Assembly: GCA_019752635.1 (NCBI GenBank)
Contig: JAIELX010000013.1
Location: 1 to 64,000 of the forward strand
From: Candidatus Obscuribacterales bacterium
GTDB lineage: Bacteria; Cyanobacteriota; Vampirovibrionia; Obscuribacterales; Obscuribacteraceae
Length of the DNA: 64,000 bases
Reading direction: 5' to 3'
A program made the translations under genes and the position numbers. Of the stretch, positions 7,348 to 16,907 are shown piece by piece. The notes beneath the pieces were generated by a model. The model saw nothing but the letters and a program-made list of their open reading frames with translations, had not been told where the DNA came from and ran no database searches. Positions within the stretch are counted from its first letter, which is position 1, and each line of letters begins with the position of its first letter.

Positions 7348-9492
7348 ATGTCGCTCTTCAAAGGAATTGACTCATTTTTTTTTAGGCCGCTCAGTCCTCG
7401 GCCTGTTGGACTATTTCGAATTCTCTATTGTTTCGTTTTGCTGCAGCTGGTATTCGTTCATTTAGCATCAGATCTTCTGCCCTGGTATGGTGTTCATGCC
7501 GTAGTTCCGGCTGACGTTGCGCGCGAGCATCATCACCGACTGTTTCCCCACATAAATCTATTGCTACTAGCGCCGCCGACCGACGTTGCTGTATTCGTAT
7601 TGTTTTGGCTATTTGTCTTAGCGATTTTGTGTTTGCTATTTGGTGTGGCCAGCAGACTTTCTGCATTGATGGTTTTCCTTTGTCTGGTTACATTTCAAAA
7701 TCAAAATCCATATAACTGCAACAGCGGCGATGTGCTGATCCGCCTTACAGCGTTTTGGCTGATGTTTACCAGATGCGGTGAGGCGTATTCACTGTCACGA
7801 GTTTTCAACGGGTGGCTCAACGGTGACCTTGCCGCCTTGCCGCATAAGAACTACAGTCCGTGGGCTCAGCGATTATTGCAGCTGCAGCTTGCCATCGTCT
7901 ATACGCAAGCAACATTGAGCAAGGGTGTGGCAGCTGATTGGCAAGCAGGCAATTCTGTGTACTATGCCGGGCGATACGAAGAGATGAAACGCTTCACCAT
8001 TCCATTTTTCTTCGATACGCCGATTCTTTGGAAGATTTTGACCTGGTCAACTTTGATTGTAGAAGGCTCGCTTGCGTGCCTGGTCTGGTTCCCTCCGCTG
8101 ACGAACTGGGTATTGCTCGCAGGTGTCGGGCTGCACTTAGGAATCGATGCTTCCATGAACATACCAATGTTTCAGTGGATCATGCTTTCTTACTATCTTC
8201 TGTTCCTTCCGCCGGCAGACTTCGATCGAGGGTTGGAGTTCATCCGGGCAACTGTTGTGCGACTTCTGCGACTAGAACCGGTTAGCTTGCCATTCGACGG
8301 AACGTCTCAGAAGTATGAGCGTTGGGTGTGTGTGCTCAAACACTTCGATCTACTGCATTTGATCGAACCGGAGCGCATCGGTGGAGACGAAATGGAAGCT
8401 CGCGTAGCCAATACAGGAAAGCTGGACGGTCTACTCGTTGTGCAGAACGGCAAGGTCTATCGAGCCTTTGCCGCTATGATCAAACTGGCGCAACGAATAC
8501 CGTTGCTGTGGATTTCGCTGCCTGTTTTCGTCCTTCCTGTTCTGAACGACTTCGCCCGAGCCGGTTTCGACTTTGCTGTTCGCGCAGCGAGAAAGGCAAA
8601 TCCCCCGAGCAAGGCGACCCACCGGGCCGGCTTGGGGCGCTCGCAAAAACTATTTTGCGGTGGCGTGTTGATACTGTTGGCGGGAGTTTCCGTGACACTC
8701 TCCACCAAGCCCGTCAGACGCGAATTTACGCGGCAGTCGCTGATTGCGGTGCGCGAAAAATTCGCACGAGAGGAGTTAAAGAAGACATTGCCTGTTGAAG
8801 CTGTTCCAGCCGTGGAGAGTCGAGCGGAAAATGCGCGGGCGCTGTCGAAGGACTCTGATTGGGAGAGAAGCTTTTATCACTCGACGTCCGAGCTTCAAGC
8901 AATGCTTAATCGTCAGAGCTCTAAGCAGGATTCTGCGAAAATTATCGCTGCTCTGAAAGACTTGGACGAGAAGGAACCGCAATCCGATAAGGAAGCGCGA
9001 TGGATGGCAGTAAGCAGGCTAGCGGATGTTTACTGGCAGGATAATCGCCTCGATGATGCCGCGCTGTTGCTGAATTATGTCTGGGATAAGCGTGCTGACC
9101 GATTTCGGCGAACCGCGAAGGAAGATCCGGAGTTGTTGGCGACGGTGCTGGCAATTGCCGCAGTGAGACGCGACGCCGGCGACTTTGCTAATGCGGAAAA
9201 ATTCCTGAGTATGGGTGTACGCTATAAGCAGCGCACCACTGGAGCCACCAGTATTGAGTCGTTGGTGGAGAAGAATAATCTGGCGTTAGCGCAGTATCTT
9301 CATGGTCAGTCTCTCAAAGATTCCTCACAGCGCGAGGCGAAGTGGAAGGAATCGCAGCAGTTATTCGATCAAACTATCCTTGATCTCCTTCGCGCCCATC
9401 CGCAAGAACGAACGCTATTGAAGCGGATTGAGGCCAATCGAGCTTTGCTCCTTCGCGATCGCAAGCCGTCTGACTGCAGAATTGTAGACTGA
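7348..9492 (+). CDS. HTTM-domain membrane protein fused to a degenerate DCC1-like domain and a TPR-type region
   Basis: A 714-residue protein. Residues ~10-300 form a multi-pass HTTM domain (related to vitamin K-dependent gamma-glutamyl carboxylase), with SPRPVGLFRI, the PWYG loop and NSGDVLIRLTAFWLMF. Residues ~311-400 have the outline of a DCC1 (DUF393) thioredoxin-like domain: LPFDGTS at the usual YDGxCxxC position, then RVANTGKLDGLLVVQNGKVY. The two cysteines are replaced by T319 and K322, so thiol chemistry is not expected. A further TM segment near 435 precedes a ~250-residue helical, TPR-like tail. It follows its partner gene by 2 bp. Substrate unknown; convergent with the gene ending at 9497. 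Confidence 0.75.
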   Translation: MSLFKGIDSFFFRPLSPRPVGLFRILYCFVLLQLVFVHLASDLLPWYGVHAVVPADVAREHHHRLFPHINLLLLAPPTDVAVFVLFWLFVLAILCLLFGVASRLSALMVFLCLVTFQNQNPYNCNSGDVLIRLTAFWLMFTRCGEAYSLSRVFNGWLNGDLAALPHKNYSPWAQRLLQLQLAIVYTQATLSKGVAADWQAGNSVYYAGRYEEMKRFTIPFFFDTPILWKILTWSTLIVEGSLACLVWFPPLTNWVLLAGVGLHLGIDASMNIPMFQWIMLSYYLLFLPPADFDRGLEFIRATVVRLLRLEPVSLPFDGTSQKYERWVCVLKHFDLLHLIEPERIGGDEMEARVANTGKLDGLLVVQNGKVYRAFAAMIKLAQRIPLLWISLPVFVLPVLNDFARAGFDFAVRAARKANPPSKATHRAGLGRSQKLFCGGVLILLAGVSVTLSTKPVRREFTRQSLIAVREKFAREELKKTLPVEAVPAVESRAENARALSKDSDWERSFYHSTSELQAMLNRQSSKQDSAKIIAALKDLDEKEPQSDKEARWMAVSRLADVYWQDNRLDDAALLLNYVWDKRADRFRRTAKEDPELLATVLAIAAVRRDAGDFANAEKFLSMGVRYKQRTTGATSIESLVEKNNLALAQYLHGQSLKDSSQREAKWKESQQLFDQTILDLLRAHPQERTLLKRIEANRALLLRDRKPSDCRIVD

Positions 9493-9496
9493 TTTT

Positions 9497-10855
9497 TCAG
9501 TCGCGGACTTTTAGTTGCGGTTGCGTCGGATAGAATTCCGTTGCCAGGCGACCGAGCAGACCGGCAGCAGCCACACCGAGGGCAAGTCTTTTGTCTTTGA
9601 GCATCAAGTAAGCGCTTGTTCCTATTACACAGTCGGCAGCAAGAGCAAGTCCGCTACGAATGAGCTGGGGTTCGCATTTCGCGTCAAACAATCGAGCGGA
9701 ATCAGCAGTGATTAGGCCGGCTGCTAGTGGACCGACTCCCAGTGCGGTGAGCCCGGGATTTGCGAGTGTCGCGCGGCGAAGGGCATACGCGCCGGTTCCG
9801 AGCAACGTTGCATCGACTGCGCCCACGAGTGGAGTGTTGCGGATGACGTCAAGATGGGCTCCGGCCCATCCGCCTGTGCGATAGCTGAGGTCAAACTTGG
9901 AAGGCTGTGTCTGATTCAACATTTCCGCAATGCGCAAAGAAGAAGTTGAAATGCTTGTGGTGCCGAGCGAGCCTGCCATCATTCCGATGAACTCGCCTGA
10001 ACGGTTCGTCAGGGGCGCACCCATCATGGTGGCATTTGACGGAATGTCTTTTGCATACAGCCGATCTCCTGACCTCAGGAATTCGATCGTGCCAGAGTAC
10101 GTGTTTGCGAATTCTTTGCTGCCATAGCCGCGTGCGCGGATAGCTTCACCCTCTTCTACGAGGGTGCTATCACCGAACTTTGCCGCTTCCACGTTGCGTG
10201 GAGGCAAATCTGTTTTGATCAGCGCAATATGATGGCGTTCATCTCGAGTCCGAATTGTTGCCTTGTAGCTGTCGCCGTTGCATGTTGTTACTTTGATTAT
10301 ATTCGCGTGGTTGAGCAGGCTATCGGTGGTGACGATGTATCCCGACTTATCCACGATAAAGCCGGTTCCGAATCCTCTATCCGTTTCGATGCTGACCACT
10401 GCAGGACTCACGGGATTGACTAATTTGTCGGCCGCCAATCTGACTTTCTTTGCTTCTTCTCTGTCATAACCAAACGACGGCATCTCAAAGGAAAGACCGC
10501 CGCTTCCAGCATGATGGAGCGGGACTGCCGGAGCCGGAGGATTGTCGACAGGCATGATTTCGCAAAGTTCCCGTAAAGGGACGTCCGCGCTGGATGGGGA
10601 CCCTGCTTCCTTTTGATTCGTCTGCGGGCGGTGTTTCCTATCTGTTTCTCTTGGTGGTGCTGCGCGCCAGGGAGCCGTAGTTCTTGGAACTACTTGGTTG
10701 TCGTTCGTGGTGTCACTTTTGTTGTTTTGTCCAGACCGGAAGAAATCATCGAACCAGTTCGGCGTAATTGCATCTTTTGTATCTCTACCTTGTTCTGCGC
10801 GTTGTGCCGCGGCCGTTAGTTCGTTCATAAGCTTTGTTGCTCTCGACTGACTCAC
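9497..10855 (-). CDS. HtrA/trypsin-fold pseudoprotease
   Basis: A 452-residue protein. Residues 1-140 are polar and low complexity. Residues ~145-310 align by eye with an HtrA/DegP protease domain (PAVVSIET, GTGFIVDKSGYIVTT, IALIKTD, FGDS, GAPLTN, GEFIGM). All three catalytic positions have changed: the NNH histidine is S179, the catalytic Asp of the DIALIK-type motif is H209, and the Ser of GNSGG is M278. It is therefore likely a binding or scaffold protein rather than an enzyme. The C-terminal ~120 residues contain Gly/Ala-rich hydrophobic stretches that may insert in or lie on a membrane. No signal peptide is evident. It converges on the HTTM gene with four bases between stops. Confidence 0.8.
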   Translation of the reverse strand: MSQSRATKLMNELTAAAQRAEQGRDTKDAITPNWFDDFFRSGQNNKSDTTNDNQVVPRTTAPWRAAPPRETDRKHRPQTNQKEAGSPSSADVPLRELCEIMPVDNPPAPAVPLHHAGSGGLSFEMPSFGYDREEAKKVRLAADKLVNPVSPAVVSIETDRGFGTGFIVDKSGYIVTTDSLLNHANIIKVTTCNGDSYKATIRTRDERHHIALIKTDLPPRNVEAAKFGDSTLVEEGEAIRARGYGSKEFANTYSGTIEFLRSGDRLYAKDIPSNATMMGAPLTNRSGEFIGMMAGSLGTTSISTSSLRIAEMLNQTQPSKFDLSYRTGGWAGAHLDVIRNTPLVGAVDATLLGTGAYALRRATLANPGLTALGVGPLAAGLITADSARLFDAKCEPQLIRSGLALAADCVIGTSAYLMLKDKRLALGVAAAGLLGRLATEFYPTQPQLKVRD

Positions 10856-11115
10856 AACTGGAGACTAATTCGAAGTCAGGTCGGTCACAACCCCGGATTA
10901 CCGGTTCACTGATCGGCGTACAGCGTCCGTAACGTATGAGAGCTGCTATGTTTTGGGGGATCTGACTTGTCCGAGTCTGCCGATCTTACCGTGTTAGAAG
11001 TTCAAGCCGAAGGATCTACGCACAGGCAAGGGAGGAACTGTCATTGATGAGTACGCGTCCAAACTGAGGGCTTGACCAAGGTCTAAATAGATCACCTCTT
11101 GCTAGAGGACTCGAT

Positions 11116-12279
11116 ATGCTGACAAGGAATTTGATACTAGGAATCGTTGCCGTAGGGCTTTCATTCTCGGCTGGCGTCTTCGTGCGAGATCAGATGATGC
11201 GGCGAGATTTGGAACCGTATGTACAATCTCGGTTCGCGCTGAGACAGCCGGATGGCATTGCAAGTGTTAACAAAAGCATAGGACCGGTGGAATCCGTTCC
11301 ATTTGACGAAAGCGAATGGAAGGAGCGAAAGCCGGAGTATCGGGAATACCGTTCCTCCCTATTGGGAGACTTGTCACCACTAGCGGGGACGGAAAAAGGG
11401 CTGAAAAATTTGCAGACACCGCTGCAAGAACTCAGGAGCGAAATGGCTTCGATGCGGCGTTCGCTGGAACAACTTTCGGGACCTATGAATCAGCTAAGCA
11501 AGCCGATGATTCAGTTGCCGGAACCGATGGAAAACCTGAGGCAAGGCGTGCAGGGATTGCAGACCCCGCTGGATGTCACCGGGAAGTCGCTTACGACCAC
11601 TAGCGAAGCCCTTAACGGTCTGCGGAATCCGATAACTGGATTGCAAAAGCCGCTAGCAGATTTGCACACACCCCTTGTGGCACTCAATAAACCTCTGACC
11701 GCGATGGAGCGGCCAATCAATGGATTGAATGGCTCGATTCAAGGCATGGATTCCAACCTGAAAACTGTGGGTTCGCAACTCGGTGGAATGCGCCAGGAAC
11801 TTACAGGAATGGGCAAAGAGTTGGGCGGAACGCGTTCCGCATTGACACAAATCGCCGCGCCATTGAATGCAATGAGTCAGCCGCTAGCATCCCTTGCTAC
11901 GCCGCTCAGCGGGCTGCCCGAACCAATGCACGAGTTAAGCAAGTCGGTGGTTGACTTGCGCCGTGAGGTGGGCAGCTTACACAGTCAGCTAGGACGTCTG
12001 CTCAGCTCAATTGAAGAGATCGCGCGTTATGTCAGTCTTGCCGTGATCCTGGGGGCACTGTGCGTTACTGGTGCAATCCTGGTGCAGCGCAGAGTTCCCG
12101 GGGTTTCGCAACCCACTCGCACCATTATTGAGCCTGCTGAGACCATCGATATGACGCCTACTGGCGAACCTGTTGCGCCACCACTGCCGCAGAGCGCTCG
12201 TCCCGGTTCTACTGTGATCCGCACTGAGTCCATTCCAGATTCTGAATTGCACTCCAGCGAAAGCAACAAGTCGTCATAG
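11116..12279 (+). CDS. Bitopic membrane protein built of proline-marked heptads
   Basis: A 387-residue protein with AGAGGA upstream of the ATG. An N-terminal TM helix or uncleaved signal (LILGIVAVGLSFSAGVFV) is followed by ~230 residues (about 95-325) of consecutive seven-residue units of the type LxxPLxx or LxxPMxx. More than 30 heptads keep Leu/Met at two positions four apart, and about half carry Pro just before the second hydrophobic residue (LQTPLQE, LSKPMIQ, LHTPLVA). A second TM helix follows (SLAVILGALCVTGAILV), then a Pro-rich tail. The heptads could place a long rod between two membrane anchors. No family recognised. It converges on the next gene with 3 bp between them. Confidence 0.65.
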   Translation: MLTRNLILGIVAVGLSFSAGVFVRDQMMRRDLEPYVQSRFALRQPDGIASVNKSIGPVESVPFDESEWKERKPEYREYRSSLLGDLSPLAGTEKGLKNLQTPLQELRSEMASMRRSLEQLSGPMNQLSKPMIQLPEPMENLRQGVQGLQTPLDVTGKSLTTTSEALNGLRNPITGLQKPLADLHTPLVALNKPLTAMERPINGLNGSIQGMDSNLKTVGSQLGGMRQELTGMGKELGGTRSALTQIAAPLNAMSQPLASLATPLSGLPEPMHELSKSVVDLRREVGSLHSQLGRLLSSIEEIARYVSLAVILGALCVTGAILVQRRVPGVSQPTRTIIEPAETIDMTPTGEPVAPPLPQSARPGSTVIRTESIPDSELHSSESNKSS

Positions 12280-12282
12280 ATT

Positions 12283-14832
12283 TCATGTCTCCATGCGTTC
12301 GGCGTCCTTGGTCCATGGCACGCAGTCATCTACATAGTATCGGCAACCGTGAAGAGATTTGACAATGCCGTTGTCTGCAAGAGCAAGCGAGCTGAAGTGA
12401 GCGAACTCCGCGCAATAGTTCATGAAGAGCTCTTTCAACTGTACCGCTTGCTCGGGCTTTTCAAGAGAATAAACAGGAAAACCCACGAGTTTAAAATCGT
12501 GAGATAGCGCAATCATTTTTCGTCCCACGATGTTGCCCGCGCCGTCTTTTGCGTAAAGCACTTTCTTATTGAAGTCTACTGCGTTTGCCACTACTTCGCT
12601 GAAGTAACTACCGAACTTTGAAAGGCACGTATTGAATCTTGTGCCCATCTGAAGGATCTCGAGAGGGTTAGCTTCGGAGTAGATGTGCACAGTACCGCCT
12701 TGGAAGAGCTCTGAAGTGTAGGTTCTTCCGAACGGATTCAGCCACTTCTCCGCATCGATATTGCGCTTCTGTAATTCTGAAACGAACGTTTTGTTGCCAT
12801 TGAGTTCCTTGCGCACGTCATCAGGTACACCACTGGCAATGGCGTTCAGCATTTTCTTAAGCAAGGAAGCGTTTTGTTCCTCTCCGACCAAGTCGTAATC
12901 GACATCCTCGGCAAGTATTTGCCCATATAGAAACGCCGCGTCGACGATTTCCGGGGGCGCAAGATGTTCGCCGTTGAAACCCAGTTTCCTGCAATACTCC
13001 GCGCCGGCAATAGAACGCAACTTTTGTAGTCGCAGCTTATGAGTGAGCGGAGACAAGATCCGGATCGCCTTTCTAACGGCGGCTTCTGTGTAGTGGTGCT
13101 CTTTATTAATTCTCTCCTTCAAGTTCTCCACCCGTTTCACCACGCTGTTTTGTTTCAGGTGGCACGAAATTTTGGGCAGATGATTTTGAAGATAGTCCAA
13201 CTCCTTTCTATGTTTCTCGCGTTGAGCGAAGAGAGATTTGATAGAGCCTGGTGCTTCCATTGGGGCTCCCGAGCTGTGACTGAGTGTGCGGCACGTGTAT
13301 ATGACTGCGTCCAGTCTTGGATCGAGACCAATGAAATCCGACCAGCCGGTTTTGTCTTTCGACTCTGTTTCTGAACCGGAAGGCGTTGTTGACGGGGGTG
13401 GGTCGAGGAATCGCGATGCCGGTATCTTCATGTGCCTGATGCCGCTCGTGAGTCGAAGAATGGTTTCGAGTGTCGAATCTCGTTCGTTTTCCAGCCCCCA
13501 TACGAACGTGTCGAACAATGCTTCCATTTGTTTCAATGCGGGCAGTGCGAGATCAGCGTAAAACAATGCCGAGTTATTGGACGAAGTGCGATGTACCGAT
13601 TTGAGAAGTCGTTGTGCTGCGCTGGGAGCATCTTTTGCCAGTAAGGTGCATAATCGAATCATTCTGTGGCGGTCCCCCATTGTTCGTGCAAATGACTGCA
13701 ACGGTTTCGCATACCAGGTTTCATGATCCAATATCAGGTTTGCAAACTCCGCGAACTTTGATCGGTCGCAGGTGCGCCAGAAGAACCAGAGGGTTGCACA
13801 GGCATGACGATGATCTCCTGTGCGGTCTATTTGGTCGAATTTGCTATGACGAATTGCCATTCGTTCAAATAGTGATGAAAGGCTGCGCACGAATTCAGAA
13901 TCGCACTTCGTATCGTCAAGATAAAACAGAATCGAGTGAACGAAGGATGAGTTTCGTTTGTGCTCGAGCAATTTAGCTGCCGCCGCCAGTTTCTCTGCTA
14001 CTTCAGTTCCCGTCTCTTTGTCCCAGCGCTGGAGAAGCCTGAAGATTATCTTGTAGCGAGGACAGCTGTAACGCGCAGTGCTCTCCAGGAGATTCAACGC
14101 GGGTTCAAGTTGCCATGCAGGGCACTTACTAAAATGGCTCACACATGTGATTTCTTCATTGGTTGCGATTCTTTCCACTAGCCGCGTATCGACACCGGAG
14201 CGTAGAAGATGTCTTAGGTACTTCAGTTTGTATTTGACTATGTCGGACAACCAGACGTGCGCCGGGCGATTTTTCTTGCGCTTTTGCGCTGGCAGTCCCA
14301 GCAGGCTTACGCTGTATTTGCAGAGCAGGCGCAAGTAGTCCAGATACACCTCGGGAGTATCACCGGTCGGCGACAAGAGTTCGTTGAGCGACTCGGCAAT
14401 TTGCTTTTGCGCTACGGACCTCTGAAGCGCTTTATCGGCGAAGCGGGCACTTAGTGAAAGTGCTTCGGCCGGTGTGTCGTGTTTTATGAGGGTCTCAATG
14501 TGCGATGCGAACTCGCGCTTGAACTCATTTGCGAAGCGCTGATAGTCGCTTCGGGCCAACTCGCCGTTTTGTGATTTAGCCGGAATGGCATCCTCAAACG
14601 AGTCGATTCGTTTGAGTAACGGTGCCAACTGATTAATTGAGGCCATGGTTTCCATAAAGCGCTCGACTCCTTTCGTTGCGAGTAGCTCTGCTAGTACGTT
14701 GGGGGAGACGGGAAAACCCGCTAGAGGATATGTGCCAAGGTAAAAACCTGTGACTATAGAAACGGCGTTGTTTGGTACGGAGAGAATTGCCGGTGGATGA
14801 AGCACCGGAATCTGATATTGGTTTTGAATCAT
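12283..14832 (-). CDS. Large protein of unknown function
   Basis: An 849-residue, mostly helical soluble protein with no TM segment. I do not recognise a family. The helical middle (residues ~100-500) has irregular repeat-like helices that could be a HEAT/TPR-type solenoid. A more conserved-looking C-terminal section (~720-830) has HIYSEANPLEILQMGTRFNTCLS followed by FNKKVLYAKDGAGNIVGRKMIALS, a pattern that recalls the PcfJ-like domain of mobile-element proteins, but only weakly. The start has only a weak ribosome site (AAAGAGA). The upstream 674 bp hold two strong hairpins. Confidence 0.55.
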   Translation of the reverse strand: MIQNQYQIPVLHPPAILSVPNNAVSIVTGFYLGTYPLAGFPVSPNVLAELLATKGVERFMETMASINQLAPLLKRIDSFEDAIPAKSQNGELARSDYQRFANEFKREFASHIETLIKHDTPAEALSLSARFADKALQRSVAQKQIAESLNELLSPTGDTPEVYLDYLRLLCKYSVSLLGLPAQKRKKNRPAHVWLSDIVKYKLKYLRHLLRSGVDTRLVERIATNEEITCVSHFSKCPAWQLEPALNLLESTARYSCPRYKIIFRLLQRWDKETGTEVAEKLAAAAKLLEHKRNSSFVHSILFYLDDTKCDSEFVRSLSSLFERMAIRHSKFDQIDRTGDHRHACATLWFFWRTCDRSKFAEFANLILDHETWYAKPLQSFARTMGDRHRMIRLCTLLAKDAPSAAQRLLKSVHRTSSNNSALFYADLALPALKQMEALFDTFVWGLENERDSTLETILRLTSGIRHMKIPASRFLDPPPSTTPSGSETESKDKTGWSDFIGLDPRLDAVIYTCRTLSHSSGAPMEAPGSIKSLFAQREKHRKELDYLQNHLPKISCHLKQNSVVKRVENLKERINKEHHYTEAAVRKAIRILSPLTHKLRLQKLRSIAGAEYCRKLGFNGEHLAPPEIVDAAFLYGQILAEDVDYDLVGEEQNASLLKKMLNAIASGVPDDVRKELNGNKTFVSELQKRNIDAEKWLNPFGRTYTSELFQGGTVHIYSEANPLEILQMGTRFNTCLSKFGSYFSEVVANAVDFNKKVLYAKDGAGNIVGRKMIALSHDFKLVGFPVYSLEKPEQAVQLKELFMNYCAEFAHFSSLALADNGIVKSLHGCRYYVDDCVPWTKDAERMET

Positions 14833-14877
14833 GAGTCTCTTTGGGTTCGCAGATGGGAATCGGGGCGTAACAAGGCG

Positions 14878-14899
14878 GCGCCACCGCAGGCGGTGGCGC
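14878..14899. repeat. Perfect 10-bp inverted repeat, two-base loop
   Basis: GCGCCACCGC pairs with GCGGTGGCGC. It lies 46 bp upstream of the minus-strand gene start at 14832, so it may fall in its 5' untranslated RNA. No T-tract follows on either strand, so it is not a standard terminator. Confidence 0.5.
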
Positions 14900-14968
14900 G
14901 AAAGTGCTCGACCTGATCAGGCGAGCAACTGTCTATTGATTGCGTTAATCGGGAAGTGACCGGTGGCG

Positions 14969-14995
14969 CGTTGTGCTGTCAGCAACAGCACAACG
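14969..14995. repeat. Perfect 11-bp inverted repeat, five-base loop
   Basis: CGTTGTGCTGT and ACAGCACAACG flank CAGCA. It is the second strong hairpin in the same intergenic region. No T-tract on either side. Its role, whether structured leader, sRNA or protein site, cannot be told. Confidence 0.5.
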
Positions 14996-15506
14996 GCACC
15001 TCGGTCTTGAGCAGAAACTGGCCTGCGGTTGACTGTTCGTCAACTTTGACATAGCTTGCGCTGTTGCTTGCTAGGTATTACAAGCTGCGAGTTGCTCGTG
15101 CGAACACTGAAATTGCTATTGGACGAGACCTTCTCGTGGCTCGTGCAATTCTCTCCGAAACACCAATGAAGCAGCGTTTGCGGTGGGGTATTTAGTGTTC
15201 GCTCTAACGCGGCGTTAAGTGTCTGAGCACAATTAGCCGGGTACTTCGTTTATTCGCAATCATGATGATTACCTCGCCGACGAAATCTGTCCGTACTACT
15301 TGCTCATGTCAAGCATGCTATCAAATTGGAATTCGTTCGTCAAGATTTGCGCGCTGTTTATTGCGTGACCAACGTCACCGTTTCCCTCTGTGCGTGCTTC
15401 CTCTCGCTGTTCTGCAGCGTCCATTGTTTGTGCGCCGTAGCCACTCGCGCAGGAACATCCTTGGATGATGAAACGACGATCTCGTAGGTGAAGAAGAGGT
15501 GCAGCA

Positions 15507-16505
15507 ATGAAGCTGAAAAAACTTTCTGATCAAGTTGTAGTTGTAGTGGGCGCATCCAGTGGGATTGGGCGAGCGACAGCGTTGAAGTTTGCTTCGCGCG
15601 GCGCCCGGGTAGTAGTAGCTGCGCGTGGAGAGCACGGATTAGAGAGTTTAGTCGAAGAGATAGGCGAGGATCGAGCAATTGCAGTTGTCGCAGACGTTTG
15701 TGATCCCGAGCAGATGAAAGCATTGGCGGAAAAAGCGAAGCAGCGCTTCGGTTGTATCGATACCTGGGTGCATAATGCTGCAATTTACTTCGTTGCTCCT
15801 TTCGAATCTATGCGACCGGAGGAGTTTCGTCGGGTCATAGAGGTTGATCTTCTCGGTTGTGCAAACAGCGTAATGGCGGCGTTGCCGTATTTGCGCCGTA
15901 GCGATGGAGCTTCGCTGATTTGCGTGACCTCGATAGAGGGGCGCTGCGCCTTTCCATGGCACGCTGCGTATGCGGCGGCGAAGCATGGTGTTATCGGAAT
16001 GCTTGATGCATTGCGTGTTGAGTTATTGGATGAGCAAGTGCCGATAAGCGTAACCAATATCATGCCTGCAGCTGTTGATACGCCATTCTTCTCTAAGGGG
16101 CGATCGAAGATTGGAGTAAAGCCCGGCGCGCCAGGTCCGGTGTACGAGCCCGATATCGTTGCGGATGCAATTTTGCACGCGGCTGAGCATCCGATTAGAG
16201 ATTTGGTGGTTGGCGGCGCCGGCGTTTTCTACGCAACCGCCAGGCAATTGGCGCCAGCGCTCTCCGATCGATTAATGTTGAGCTCGATTCAGCAGCAACT
16301 GACCTCGGATGAGTATCGAGGCGATAACGCAGAAGACAATTGGTACAAGTCGGTAGAAGACTACCGAGTGTACGGCGACTACCATTCCAATGCAAAAACT
16401 TGGAGTTTGCCCACATTCCTTTCTATGCATAAGAAGGCCGCAACAGTAGCGGCAATAGCTTTGGGTATTACTGGAGTGTTTCTGGGTTTTCGACGCGCAG
16501 CCTAG
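15507..16505 (+). CDS. Short-chain dehydrogenase/reductase with C-terminal membrane helix
   Basis: A 332-residue SDR. GASSGIG (15-21) binds the nucleotide, with VAARGE after the second strand favouring NADP(H). HNAA replaces NNAG at 89-92, the catalytic Ser is near 142, and Tyr155/Lys159 form the YxxxK pair. The ~80-residue extension beyond a normal SDR ends in a hydrophobic helix (TVAAIALGITGVFLGF) that should tether it to the membrane. GAAGAGGTG before the ATG supports the start. Substrate unknown. Confidence 0.85.
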   Translation: MKLKKLSDQVVVVVGASSGIGRATALKFASRGARVVVAARGEHGLESLVEEIGEDRAIAVVADVCDPEQMKALAEKAKQRFGCIDTWVHNAAIYFVAPFESMRPEEFRRVIEVDLLGCANSVMAALPYLRRSDGASLICVTSIEGRCAFPWHAAYAAAKHGVIGMLDALRVELLDEQVPISVTNIMPAAVDTPFFSKGRSKIGVKPGAPGPVYEPDIVADAILHAAEHPIRDLVVGGAGVFYATARQLAPALSDRLMLSSIQQQLTSDEYRGDNAEDNWYKSVEDYRVYGDYHSNAKTWSLPTFLSMHKKAATVAAIALGITGVFLGFRRAA

Positions 16506-16907
16506 TGAGATTGCGCTCTGGCTGGTCCTCGTTGCTGCTTCCTTCACTGGTTTGGATGGATTTGCGGGCTGATTAAGCTGGCTCTGGCGTGAATTCAGCA
16601 TCGTATGCCCCCCAAGAGTATTCCCTGCTAGGCGAAGGCGAACTTTGTTGGTTTCTTTTTCGGGTGGGTTGACCTGAGGCGACCGACCGGTCTATTATGG
16701 TTTCATGCAGCTGAGGGCTGCGAGGTTGAAATCGACGGGCGGCAACGCACCAAGCGCATAGAGCAAGTGCGACCCCGTGTCGTAGATCCAATTTAGACCG
16801 AATGCTCAGTGCGCTTGTTAGGCGACCGGCATTCGTAATATCGACCCGAATACTGTTTCCGTCCATCGGCCGGAACTAATTCGTCTGTGCTAGCGAGGAG
16901 CGTCGTC
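16506..16907. other. 402-bp spacer without convincing gene
   Basis: It lies between the SDR gene and the LRV-repeat gene. A minus-strand frame at 16573-16866 (97 codons) is possible, but it has no ribosome site I trust and an atypical composition, so I do not call it. No strong hairpin or tRNA seen. Confidence 0.4.

Larger units (their letters stand above)
14833..15506. other. 674-bp intergenic region with two perfect hairpins
   Basis: A divergent spacer between the unknown gene ending its 5' side at 14832 and the dehydrogenase at 15507. I see no convincing coding frame: the longest one, 15262-15468, is Arg/Ser/Cys-rich and unlike a protein. It holds hairpins at 14878-14899 and 14969-14995 and must carry both promoters. 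No tRNA-like cloverleaf was found. Confidence 0.5.

Noticed and set aside
8322..8798. A 158-codon plus-strand frame inside the HTTM gene
   Set aside because: Arg/Ser-rich shadow of a well-supported longer gene in another frame.
16573..16866. A 97-codon minus-strand frame in the spacer after the first SDR gene
   Set aside because: No ribosome site, composition unlike neighbours and no recognisable motif.
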